A DNA stretch of 22,215 bases from positions 1-22,215 of the forward strand of contig CALGEM010000185.1 of assembly GCA_937881505.1 (NCBI GenBank), read 5' to 3'. Each line of letters starts with the position of its first letter. Position 1 is the stretch's first letter. The stretch comes from an uncultured euryarchaeote (GTDB lineage Archaea; Thermoplasmatota; Poseidoniia; Poseidoniales; Poseidoniaceae). Under the pieces are notes generated by a model, which saw only the letters and a list, made by a program, of their open reading frames with translations, ran no database searches and was not told the origin of the DNA. A program made the translations under genes and the position numbers. Below are positions 1 to 7,636 of the stretch, piece after piece.

Positions 1-3000
1 TCTTCAATACCGACCGCCATCGGGTGGCCGGTGAATCCTTTCGTATTGGCAATGACCAGTTTATTGGTGGAATCACCAAAGGTGTCTCGCAGGGCCTTGA
101 CTTCGGACTGTGCCGAACCACCACGTGCTGGGGTGTAGGTTTCATGAGAGAAGAAGACGGTGTTGGGCGCCATGGCGTGTCGGTCCAACCCCCAGCGCCG
201 TTCCATGTCCGTGATGAAACCGTTGACCACCTGGCCCACGTGCTCCACATCCAGACGCGTGCCGTGGTAAGCGGAATTGGCCGTGGTCGAGCCGAGGAAT
301 TCTGCGATGGGTTGCACGCCACGCTGTTGGGCTTCTGAATTGCGCTCAACCACGAAGGCGGCTGCACCCATGCCCAAAATGAGCCCGTTTCGGCGGCGGT
401 CAAAGGGAAGGGCGGTCTCTTCAACGACGTTATTGGTCGCTGCTGCACCGGAAGCGGCGAAACCACCAGCGATCCATTCCCAAAGGTCGTCGCCGGTCAC
501 GTCGTCTCCGCTGATGATGACCACACGGTCAACGCGGCCTGCGTCCAACCAATCCTCTGCAACGCCAAAGGCGGCGGTTGCCGATGCACAGGCGAGGTTG
601 ATGGTGGTGTTCGGTCCCCGAATGCCGGTGTACTGGGCAAATTGTGAATGCCCCATGTTGAGCGTTTGGAAGAGGTAACGGCGGTCAAAGCGACCTTCAC
701 CATCATCGCCGTCGTTCTTGGCGTGCTTGGAAGCCATCTGAAGTCCAGGGAAACAGGAGGAGAAGACAATGCCCGTGCGCTCTCGTTGGATTTGAGGGAC
801 CTGCCAGTTTCGAATCAAACGCAGCCCGCCCTTCCCGACTTGCTCCACTGGGGTAAGCGGAATACCGGCGTCTCGCAAGGCCAGTAGGCCTGCAGCCACG
901 GCGAGTTGGGTGCTGATGTCCCACGCCACGATGGCCTTCGGGTCGATACCGAATTCTTCTGCAAGGTCGAAAGCACCCTTCAAGCCAGCGAGTTGGGGGA
1001 TGTCACCAAAGACGGTGGCCTGGTCCATGTTCACCGAGCCGTCTCTGCCTTTGATGAGGCGGACAATATTCTTGTCCAGCAGACGTTGTTTGTACTCGTC
1101 GGACACCTCGCTGATGCAGGTTTCTCCTCGCACCAATTTCTCAAAGGCGTCCTCCGAAAAGACACGGTCCATGCCGGGTAAGCCGAGCGAAATACCGGTG
1201 ACCACGTAGGGGTCAGCGTCGCGTTGGGTTGCGGTTTGGAGCATGGAGACCGTTTGGACAGGAGCGACCTTGAGGCTGGGCGGAGCCGAGACCGTGGCCA
1301 TGGGCGACCATGAGGGAGGTGGCGTGCGTACCCATCGGGCGAGGTCGCCCGCTGTCACCGATGCTGCGCCATCAAATTCAGAGTCAGTTTGGGCTTCAGA
1401 AGCGATGGTGGCGACCACCCTTTGCACCTGTTCAGGGGTGAGGCCCAAGCCGGTGGTCAGAACCACATGGCCGTGACAGAACGAGGCGGGATAGCCGCTG
1501 AAAGCGGCAATGCGGTCGCCAACATAGGCCTTGATGGCCCGATCGCGTGCATAGTCTGAATCCATTGGCCCGCTTTGCACGGTAAGCGTGGTGGAAATGG
1601 TCGTGGCTGCGCTCACGCCGCTACCGGGAAGAGGACGTGCTCGTGTGCGAAGCGACTCCAGAGCAGCGGTGGAGGTTGATGCCGAAAGTGGAGAAGACAT
1701 ACGGGCTTCGATGGGGCCCGCTTTGAAGGCATCCTGCAGAGCATCGGAATCCAGTGCAGGCCACGAAGGTGGACGCCCTGCGAGGGCCAACGCCCCGATG
1801 GCGGTCATGAAACTGGCGATACCACCCTGTTTGGGGTGATTGGTCATGATGGGGACATGGGGCTGGCCCTCGAGAATCTGCATGGCGAACATGGTCAGTG
1901 CACGCTTGGGACCGACCTCTACGAATAAGCGACCTCCAGCATCGTGCATCGTTTCGATTTGCTTGGTCCATTCCACGGAGGAGGCCATTTGCGGTGCAAG
2001 TTTCTCCAGAATAGCCGTCTTGCTATCTCCTCCCTCGACGGGGTAGAAGGTGCCGTCCACGTTGGCGGTGATGGGCACATCAGGCCACCGAATTTCCAAC
2101 CCTTCCAAAAATCGGCGCAGGGGCTCGTTGGCGGGAGCAACGATTCGGGAGTGGAAGGCGTGGGAGGTGGCGAGAGCTACGCATGAGAAGCCTTGCTCCT
2201 CAAACATGGCCATAGCGGCCTTGACCGGTTCAGTTTCGCCGGCGATAACGGTCATCTTCGGCGAGTTTTTGTTGGCCGCAATCACGTAACCATCGGTGGC
2301 TTCGAGCACCGCTTCAACCGCTTCGTAGGGGGCGGTGACGCTGGCCATCAAGCCTTTGTCGTCGATTTCAACCGCACCCATTTCCGTACCGCGGGCGGCC
2401 GCAGCTCGCAAAGCACCGTCCATGTCCAAAATTCCCGAGGACATGAGCGCAGCGTATTCACCAAGCGAGTGCCCGGCGACCATATCTGGCGTGTGCCCGT
2501 AGGCATTGAGCGTTCGTTCAATCGCCAAGTCGGCTGTCAACATCGCAGGCTGCGTGTACTCCGTTTGCTTGAGTTTGTGCTCCGCTTCCTTCAGTTCCTC
2601 TTTGCTCAGGGAAGAGCGCAACACAAATCCAGAGAGCGTCTCACCACCCAAGACATCGACCATGGTCTCGTCAGCCTGCTTCCAAACCTCAGCGGGTGCG
2701 GTGAAGCGTTGAACCAAATCGGCGGTCATACCAACGTATTGGCTTCCTTGACCGGGGTACATGTGAACGGCTTTGGCCTTGGCTGGCATCGCTGGCTGGT
2801 CGGTCAGCAACACACCCTGCGCTTGCAAGAAGCCCCACTTCTCGCTGTCCATCATCGCCTGTCCTGCCAATGTTTGGCGCTTGGTAAATTCTGCCCATGA
2901 GGTGGCGACGAGAGCCAATCGGAACGCTTGGGAAGGGTCAAAACCCGCACTGGCCGTTTGCAGCGCTTCTGACAGACGCCGGCCTTTGGGGTCGTTGTCA

Positions 3001-4667
3001 AACAAAGGCCCGTCAAAAGCCACACTGCCCAGTTGGGCTTGCAGCGCTTCAAGCGAGTCATCTGAAAGCAGAAGCACCCCGCCCTCAATCGCCTTCATAG
3101 CTTCGTGGGACATGGTCGCAGGAAGGGACGGGTCGAAAATCGAAGGGGCGTCGGTGGCGGTCTGCCCGCTGTAAGCAGCCCAGCGAGCGTCCCAATCGGA
3201 AGCCAGTGGTGCGTGGTAATCCGGCTCGTAGCCCTCAAGCGCGATGTGGAAGTTCGTGCCACCGAAGCCGAAGGCCGAAACGCCGGCTCGACGAGGGTGC
3301 ATCTCTGGGCGTGGCCACTCAAGGGGAGCGGTGGGGACGAAAAACGGAATGTTTGACCAGTCAACGGTTGGGTTGGGTGTCTCAAAATTCGCACTCGGCG
3401 GGATGGTTCGATGGTGCAAGGCCATGACCGATTTCATGATGCCCGCAATGCCTGCGGCCGCTTTGAGGTGGCCAATTTGAGATTTGATCGAGCCAACGGC
3501 AACATTGCCAGTTCCCTCAACACCAGTCCACAACCGGGAAAGTGTGGAGAGTTCCGTCGCGTCGCCGACCTTTGTGGACGTCCCGTGGGCTTCCACCAAT
3601 TCAACGGACGAAGCAGGATAGCCCGCTTGACTGTAGGCTCGGGCAATGGCCTGAACTTGGCCGCGCTGGCTTGGTGCGGTGATGCCTTTTCCTCGGCCGT
3701 CTGAGGAGCCACCGATGCCTCGGATGACGCTGTAGATTTCATCATCATCGCGAATCGCATCGCTGAGGCGCTTCAACACCAAGACACCGGCGCCCTCGCC
3801 CATGACGAAGCCGTTGGCTCGGGCATCAAAGGGCGAGGAATGGGTCGGCGAGAGAGCGCCAATGGCGGAGAATTTTGCAAAGGTCGCCGGGTCCATCGTT
3901 CGGTCCGTAGCTCCCGCCAACATGACGTCGACTTGACGAGTTTGCAGCAAACGGCAAGCGTCGAGAACAGCGGCCATGGAGGAGGCGCAAGCAGCGTCCA
4001 TGGCGTGATTGGGGCCTTGCAAATCCAACAGGTTGGCCACGCGTCCAGAGACCACGTTGGCCAATTCCCCGGGCATCGTGTCTTCATCAACCCGAGGCGT
4101 GCCCTCCAGCATCGCATTGGTAAATTCATCCGCCTTCGCTTCGGGTAGACCGTGTTGCTTGGCCAAGGCCGTGGTGTGATTGGACCACACTCGAATGTTT
4201 GACATGTTTCGGTTCTCGCCACCCAGAGCGTTGGCAAACACAACGCCCGTTCTGGTGCGGTCGATATCGTTGCTCTCACCGTCATAACCTGCGTGCTCGA
4301 TGGCGTCGGCTGAAACGGTGACGGCCCACAACTGGCACGGGTCGATTTGAGGCAAGGTACCAGGAGGTTGCCGCCAGCGTCGCCAGTCAAACTCTGCATC
4401 GGACACCAAGGCCCCGATTTTTGCATAGGTGTACCCTTCGGTGTGCTCGCCCGGACCGCCTTCCTTCCAGAAATGGTCGACGGGTCCCGGCCAGCGTCCT
4501 TCAGGAAGCGGTCGGATGCTCACTTTTGCGTCGAGGATGTTTTGCCAAAAGGCGTCGATGTCGTGGGCATCGGGCATGAGGGCACCCAAGCCAATGACGG
4601 CGATGGGCTCAAACGGCCCCTGCTCAATTCCCTCACAGGGTTTGCCGTCTGCTGTGGTCAACGTCAT
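1..4667 (-). CDS. PfaA-like multidomain polyketide/fatty acid synthase, KS-AT-(ACP-like)-KS (3' end outside window)
   Basis: Builds acyl or polyketide chains by decarboxylative condensation. The frame stays open from ATG 4667 to the left edge, giving at least 1555 residues. KS1 (about 15-440) has the nucleophile Cys227 in ACASS, His361 in EAHGTST and His400 in KSQIGHL. A PfaA-style linker leads to an acyltransferase (about 635-900) with GQGSQ, Ser734 in GHSLGE and a SHAFH motif (836-839) typical of malonyl-selective ATs. Residues about 1045-1110 resemble a PUFA-synthase ACP but lack the DSL serine. KS2 (about 1145 onward) has Cys1360 in ACASAT, His1508 in SHETYTP and His1548 in GFTGHP, so its triad is also complete. 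The start has Shine-Dalgarno GAGGTG 5 bases upstream, overlapping the fabI stop. The gene lies 9 bases after fabI, which could supply enoyl reduction. Product and later domains (KR, DH, more ACPs) are unknown. The family call is firm; a role in PUFA, hydrocarbon or membrane lipid synthesis is inference. Confidence 0.88.
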   Translation of the reverse strand, partial: MTLTTADGKPCEGIEQGPFEPIAVIGLGALMPDAHDIDAFWQNILDAKVSIRPLPEGRWPGPVDHFWKEGGPGEHTEGYTYAKIGALVSDAEFDWRRWRQPPGTLPQIDPCQLWAVTVSADAIEHAGYDGESNDIDRTRTGVVFANALGGENRNMSNIRVWSNHTTALAKQHGLPEAKADEFTNAMLEGTPRVDEDTMPGELANVVSGRVANLLDLQGPNHAMDAACASSMAAVLDACRLLQTRQVDVMLAGATDRTMDPATFAKFSAIGALSPTHSSPFDARANGFVMGEGAGVLVLKRLSDAIRDDDEIYSVIRGIGGSSDGRGKGITAPSQRGQVQAIARAYSQAGYPASSVELVEAHGTSTKVGDATELSTLSRLWTGVEGTGNVAVGSIKSQIGHLKAAAGIAGIMKSVMALHHRTIPPSANFETPNPTVDWSNIPFFVPTAPLEWPRPEMHPRRAGVSAFGFGGTNFHIALEGYEPDYHAPLASDWDARWAAYSGQTATDAPSIFDPSLPATMSHEAMKAIEGGVLLLSDDSLEALQAQLGSVAFDGPLFDNDPKGRRLSEALQTASAGFDPSQAFRLALVATSWAEFTKRQTLAGQAMMDSEKWGFLQAQGVLLTDQPAMPAKAKAVHMYPGQGSQYVGMTADLVQRFTAPAEVWKQADETMVDVLGGETLSGFVLRSSLSKEELKEAEHKLKQTEYTQPAMLTADLAIERTLNAYGHTPDMVAGHSLGEYAALMSSGILDMDGALRAAAARGTEMGAVEIDDKGLMASVTAPYEAVEAVLEATDGYVIAANKNSPKMTVIAGETEPVKAAMAMFEEQGFSCVALATSHAFHSRIVAPANEPLRRFLEGLEIRWPDVPITANVDGTFYPVEGGDSKTAILEKLAPQMASSVEWTKQIETMHDAGGRLFVEVGPKRALTMFAMQILEGQPHVPIMTNHPKQGGIASFMTAIGALALAGRPPSWPALDSDALQDAFKAGPIEARMSSPLSASTSTAALESLRTRARPLPGSGVSAATTISTTLTVQSGPMDSDYARDRAIKAYVGDRIAAFSGYPASFCHGHVVLTTGLGLTPEQVQRVVATIASEAQTDSEFDGAASVTAGDLARWVRTPPPSWSPMATVSAPPSLKVAPVQTVSMLQTATQRDADPYVVTGISLGLPGMDRVFSEDAFEKLVRGETCISEVSDEYKQRLLDKNIVRLIKGRDGSVNMDQATVFGDIPQLAGLKGAFDLAEEFGIDPKAIVAWDISTQLAVAAGLLALRDAGIPLTPVEQVGKGGLRLIRNWQVPQIQRERTGIVFSSCFPGLQMASKHAKNDGDDGEGRFDRRYLFQTLNMGHSQFAQYTGIRGPNTTINLACASATAAFGVAEDWLDAGRVDRVVIISGDDVTGDDLWEWIAGGFAASGAAATNNVVEETALPFDRRRNGLILGMGAAAFVVERNSEAQQRGVQPIAEFLGSTTANSAYHGTRLDVEHVGQVVNGFITDMERRWGLDRHAMAPNTVFFSHETYTPARGGSAQSEVKALRDTFGDSTNKLVIANTKGFTGHPMAVGIE
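1338..1535 (-). other. ACP-like segment without a phosphopantetheine serine, inside the synthase
   Basis: Residues about 1045-1110 of the synthase lie between AT and KS2. They contain GYPA near 1059 and the stretch TTGLGLTPEQVQRVV ending near 1083. This resembles PUFA-synthase ACPs, which read GYP, then LEADLGIDS, then IKRVE. Where the modified Ser of the DS motif is expected, this protein reads GLTPEQ, with no Ser. The segment is flanked by Ala/Ser/Thr/Pro-rich linkers. It may be a dead carrier domain acting as a spacer or docking element. The alignment was made by eye and is tentative. Confidence 0.4.
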
Positions 4668-4672
4668 GGGGA

Positions 4673-4678
4673 CACCTC
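4673..4678 (-). promoter_or_regulatory. Shine-Dalgarno of the synthase, overlapping the fabI stop codon
   Basis: On the minus strand the junction reads TTGAGGTGTCCCC then ATG. The last two bases of the fabI stop TGA are the first two of GAGGTG, which sits 5 bases before the synthase ATG. This fixes the synthase start and suggests that fabI termination is coupled to synthase initiation. Confidence 0.65.
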
Positions 4679-5468
4679 AATTCATGATGCTCTCGGGCAC
4701 CATCGTGATGGAGTAGCCTGCGTCCACGTACACGCATTGACCAGTGACGCCCGCTGAGAGCGGGCTGGCCAACCAAAGCGTTGCGCCAGCGACATCGGCT
4801 TGGCTCACGTTTCTTCGAAGAGGAGCGTTGGCTTCGACGTGGTCCAAAATCCTGTCAAAGCCAGGAATGCCGCTTGCTGCGATGGTGCGGATAGGACCTG
4901 AAGAAATGGCGTTGACCCGATGACCTTCGGGCCCGAGATGGCAGGCGAGTTCACGCGTCCAGCATTCCAAGGCTGCTTTTGCCATGGACATGATGCCATA
5001 GCTGGGCACGAACCGGTTAGAAGCAGCGTAGGTCAAAGTGATGGTAGAGGAGCCAGCATTGAGATAGGGTAAGGCGTGCTTGAGGCAGCGTTGAAGCGAA
5101 TTTGCTGAGATGGTCATGGCGGTGTTGATGTCATCGTCCTCCACGAACAAAATCGGGCGGTCAAAGCAAGAGCGGGGGGCAAAGCCGATCGCGTGAACCA
5201 GAATGTCGGCTTTCTTACCGGGATGGTCTGCAGCGAACGCCGTGAAAAACTCCTGGGTGGTGCTGTCTGATGCAACATCTAGAGGGTAGAATCCACCGAT
5301 GGCAGGCAATTCGTCTTTGAGTTTGAAAACACGGCTCATGAAGCGTTTTTGGTACCCCAAATACAAGGTGACGCCTGCCGCCGCCAATTGCTTGCAAATC
5401 GCCCATGCAATGGAGTCTTCACTGGCCACTCCAAACACAAAGGCCGTTTTACCTTCCAGTCCAAGCAT
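4677..5468 (-). CDS. fabI: Enoyl-[acyl-carrier-protein] reductase, FabI type
   Basis: Reduces the trans-2 double bond of an enoyl-ACP or enoyl-CoA with NAD(P)H, the last step of each fatty acid elongation cycle. The 263-residue length matches the family. It starts with a Rossmann fold (LEGKTAFVFGVASEDSIAW) whose nucleotide loop is the divergent FabI form rather than GxxxGxG. The HAIGFAP motif is at 92-98. The catalytic pair Tyr157 and Lys164 has the FabI spacing YX6K, with the second conserved tyrosine at 147. SGPIRTIAASGI at 190-201 matches the FabI substrate-loop motif. The start is fixed by AAGGAGG 6 bases upstream. It is the first gene of a two-gene unit with the synthase. A bacterial-type FabI is unusual in an archaeon, so transfer from bacteria is likely but unproven here. 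Cofactor choice cannot be read with certainty. Confidence 0.93.
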   Translation of the reverse strand: MLGLEGKTAFVFGVASEDSIAWAICKQLAAAGVTLYLGYQKRFMSRVFKLKDELPAIGGFYPLDVASDSTTQEFFTAFAADHPGKKADILVHAIGFAPRSCFDRPILFVEDDDINTAMTISANSLQRCLKHALPYLNAGSSTITLTYAASNRFVPSYGIMSMAKAALECWTRELACHLGPEGHRVNAISSGPIRTIAASGIPGFDRILDHVEANAPLRRNVSQADVAGATLWLASPLSAGVTGQCVYVDAGYSITMVPESIMN

Positions 5469-5474
5469 GAAATG

Positions 5475-5481
5475 CCTCCTT
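5475..5481 (-). promoter_or_regulatory. Shine-Dalgarno of fabI
   Basis: AAGGAGG on the minus strand, 6 bases before the fabI ATG. It is among the strongest ribosome binding sites in the window and supports ATG 5468 as the start. Confidence 0.75.
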
Positions 5482-5489
5482 GGGGATTA

Positions 5490-5507
5490 GGTGTAGTGCG
5501 CTACACC
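5490..5507. promoter_or_regulatory. 18-bp near-palindrome upstream of fabI, candidate operator
   Basis: The plus strand reads GGTGTAGTGCGCTACACC. Eight of the nine base pairs of symmetry match, and the arms are GGTGTAG and CTACACC. It lies 21 bases before the fabI ATG in the 117-base gap after the upstream surface-protein gene. AT-rich stretches at 5525-5533 and 5551-5557 on the minus strand could be TATA boxes. With the nearer one, the transcript would begin within the palindrome. A dimeric repressor of the fabI-synthase unit is a reasonable reading. A small RNA hairpin with a 4-base loop is the alternative. Confidence 0.5.
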
Positions 5508-5585
5508 AAGCCTTTGAGTGTTGCCTATCAAATCGGGGCACATCGGCCGAGTTTAAGACCTGACGAGAAGGACCGTGAGCGACCG
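5508..5585 (-). promoter_or_regulatory. Probable promoter region of the fabI-synthase unit
   Basis: This is the rest of the gap between the stop of the anchored surface-protein gene (5586) and the fabI leader. On the minus strand it holds two weak TATA-like stretches, CTTAAAC at 5551-5557 and ATTTGATAG at 5525-5533. Neither is a consensus archaeal TATA box, and no poly-T terminator is evident. A promoter here is suggested mainly by the gap size and the adjacent palindrome. Confidence 0.3.
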
Positions 5586-6677
5586 TCAAAGGTCAGCGAA
5601 AACGTCGTCGAATTCGTCGCTGTCATCGTCGTCAGAAAACAAGTCATCAAGTTCTGAGAGGTCAAGGTCGTCCTCATCGTCGTCGTCGACGTCATCATCG
5701 ATCTCAACAGGCGGGACATACATGGGTTGGGCATTGGCTCGACGGCGCAGGGTTCGGGCGAGGGCCACCACGAAAATGAGGCCGAAGAGCACCGCAGCAC
5801 CGATGCTTCCGTACATGACGAGGGTGTCTTTGTCAACCTCTTCCAGGCCGCCGCCAAGGCCACCTGCAGTGTTGGTGACTTCCAGTTGAACGGGAATGCT
5901 GACCTCGCTGACTGGAGCTTCTGCGTCCTGCTCGCTCTGAGCTTGGAAGGTAACTTGGTAGCGCTCATCCGCAGCAACTTCAGAAGGCGCCCTGACGGTC
6001 AATTCACGCACCGTGGACACACCGTCTTCTGCAACATCTTCTGCCACGGAGGTCCCACCTGGGAAGGAGAAGCCAGCCTCTTCAAGTTCGGCTGCGTTGG
6101 TGATTGTGACACGGATTTTGTCGCCATCGTTGCCGTTATTTCGGAATTGGAACGTGATCTTGACCTCATCGCCTTCACTCATGGTGCGGGTGCTCTGGTC
6201 GGAGATGTCCAGATCAACCATGCCAAAGGCGGCGATGTTCAAATCCCCGCTGACCGATGCATTGGATGAGAGCGCTTCAGGCCAATCCAGCATGGCGACG
6301 TTGGTCACGGCGGCGTTTAGGGTGAAGTCGTAGGATAATTCGGCTGAGAGACGGGTTTGTCCAGTGAAGGTGACCTTGAAGTCCTCTTCTTCACCTGGGC
6401 CAAGGTCAAAGGTGTCCTCTTCAAGCATCATGTCAACCTCAAGACCGTCCCACTCTTTTTCCACGCTGATGGATTCTTGGAAGGAAGAGGGGTTCTTCAC
6501 GGTGCATGTAATATCGACCACCGGGTCGTTGAGCGGGTGAACATTGAGTTCAGGCTGTTTTTCGTCGCAATCGATCTCAACACCCGGAGCGGTTGGTGCT
6601 TGGGCTTGGGCAATTGGAGCGAAACTGCACAGCAAGAGCGCCACCACAAACAATCCCAAACGGCGTGGTGGAATCAT
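5586..6677 (-). CDS. Membrane-anchored surface protein with Ig-like repeats and a strongly acidic cytoplasmic tail
   Basis: 363 residues from ATG 6677. That start is preferred to upstream in-frame TTG/ATG codons because GGGAGG lies 10 bases before it and the protein then opens directly with a signal peptide (IPPRRLGLFVVALLLCSFAP, cleavage near AQA). The extracellular part appears to hold two beta-sandwich domains of CARDB/NEW3 type; the second contains FQFRNNGNDGDKIRVTI, typical of such domains. One membrane segment spans about 286-307, followed by RTLRRR as a stop-transfer signal. The last 40 residues contain 20 Asp and 4 Glu and should face the cytoplasm. Role unknown; it may anchor or scaffold the cell envelope. 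It lies downstream of the tatD-like gene after 83 bases. It shares its layout with the giant protein at 8994-14885. Confidence 0.75.
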   Translation of the reverse strand: MIPPRRLGLFVVALLLCSFAPIAQAQAPTAPGVEIDCDEKQPELNVHPLNDPVVDITCTVKNPSSFQESISVEKEWDGLEVDMMLEEDTFDLGPGEEEDFKVTFTGQTRLSAELSYDFTLNAAVTNVAMLDWPEALSSNASVSGDLNIAAFGMVDLDISDQSTRTMSEGDEVKITFQFRNNGNDGDKIRVTITNAAELEEAGFSFPGGTSVAEDVAEDGVSTVRELTVRAPSEVAADERYQVTFQAQSEQDAEAPVSEVSIPVQLEVTNTAGGLGGGLEEVDKDTLVMYGSIGAAVLFGLIFVVALARTLRRRANAQPMYVPPVEIDDDVDDDDEDDLDLSELDDLFSDDDDSDEFDDVFADL

Positions 6678-6687
6678 GGCCCTCAAA

Positions 6688-6693
6688 CCTCCC
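6688..6693 (-). promoter_or_regulatory. Shine-Dalgarno selecting the ATG at 6677
   Basis: GGGAGG on the minus strand lies 10 bases before ATG 6677. The in-frame ATG at 6710 and the TTG/ATG at 6764/6761 lack such a site. Starting there would put about 10-29 extra residues in front of the signal peptide. Confidence 0.5.
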
Positions 6694-6760
6694 TGTTGAT
6701 TCTCTTTCATCAATGTGATGGGAAGTTGTTGCCGAAGCAGAGGATTCGCCAAGGAACCCA

Positions 6761-7627
6761 TCAATCACCATAAACGCGTTCAGGCAATGCACTGTGGGTG
6801 TTCCACAGAACCTCCTCATCCACGCCAGCGGCGAGGAGTTGCTGTGTTCGTTTGGGGACGGTTTTGGGCCCGAGAACAGCACCTGGCCTTCGTGGGTCGT
6901 CCATGTAGTCTGTTTCAAGGAAAAACCCGTTCTTGGCCATGGGATGTGTCTCAACCAACCGTTCCAAGGCCCCTTTACCGCACAGCACGCTGGGCGTTAA
7001 CCCGTGAGTGTGGGCATCTCGAACATCGGGTGGCGAATAATGGCGAATCAACTTCCTCAAGTCCATGCCTTGGCGCAACGCGCGTTTGGCCAAATCGGGA
7101 TACGTATCCTCGCTTTCACCCTCAACATGCAATTGAAGTGGCAACCCCTCTTGAGCTGCCAAATGCATCGTTTCATCCAGAAGTTCGTTTGATAGGTCCC
7201 AAATCTCGTCCGAGACCGGCCAATGGGGTCGACCGACCTCACCGATGGCATGGGCTTGGCCCTCGTGAACAAAAGCCAACGCCGCCTCAATGGAATGTCG
7301 GTAATTCTCAATCGCACGCTCCTTCCCGGCGTCCCCGTCCTCGGACACCCAGCGCTCAAATTGATGAGCGAAGGCAGCGGGATGCGGTCCCAGCACCACT
7401 CGAACACCGAGACCGACCTCATCTCGCACCGATTGCGCCATGCTCAATGTGTCGGCGTAGGCCGTTCGATGACCTTCCAACGTTTCGGGAGGGGCAGCGA
7501 AATCGGGGCAGTGAACAAGGACCAAATCGGTCCCACCCACGCGCTGGAAGGAACGAGCGGCTTCAAGGAACAAGCCCTTGCGATTGAGGTGAAAGTGGTT
7601 GTCCAAAATCGGACCGTCATAGACCAT
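6761..7627 (-). CDS. TatD-related metal-dependent hydrolase (archaeal COG1099 type)
   Basis: Amidohydrolase-superfamily TIM barrel, 288 residues. Visible metal ligands in order are His11 and His13 (DNHFHL), Glu130 (AIGEVGRPHW), His167 (LQLHVE), His196 (IRHYSP) and Asp240 (LETDYMDD), which is the complete TatD set. The sequence looks like the archaeal TatD relatives rather than bacterial TatD or YcfH. TatD proteins are metal-dependent nucleases or phosphoesterases, but the substrate of this branch is not established. The start at ATG 7627 has GAGGGAG 4 bases upstream, overlapping the stop of the TBP-like gene, so translation is probably coupled. It is the fourth gene in the unit starting with the giant surface protein. 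Confidence 0.82.
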   Translation of the reverse strand: MVYDGPILDNHFHLNRKGLFLEAARSFQRVGGTDLVLVHCPDFAAPPETLEGHRTAYADTLSMAQSVRDEVGLGVRVVLGPHPAAFAHQFERWVSEDGDAGKERAIENYRHSIEAALAFVHEGQAHAIGEVGRPHWPVSDEIWDLSNELLDETMHLAAQEGLPLQLHVEGESEDTYPDLAKRALRQGMDLRKLIRHYSPPDVRDAHTHGLTPSVLCGKGALERLVETHPMAKNGFFLETDYMDDPRRPGAVLGPKTVPKRTQQLLAAGVDEEVLWNTHSALPERVYGD

Positions 7628-7636
7628 GCGGCTCCC

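Noticed and set aside
1140..1240. Possible gene boundary between AT and KS2
   Set aside because: The reading frame is open without a stop from 4667 to the left edge, so KS2 belongs to the same protein in this window.
2193..2900. Open frame of 235 codons on the plus strand within the synthase
   Set aside because: Antisense to the acyltransferase domain, which has intact catalytic motifs. No independent start signal or protein family is seen.
5600..5710. Repetitive tcgtcatcgtc-like sequence resembling a tandem repeat
   Set aside because: It encodes the Asp-rich tail of the surface protein in frame; the repetition is explained by Asp codons.
6715..7587. Open frame of 290 codons on the plus strand
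   Set aside because: It lies antisense to the TatD-like gene, whose metal ligands are all present. Its translation is rich in Pro/Arg/His with no recognisable domain, typical of a GC-rich shadow frame.
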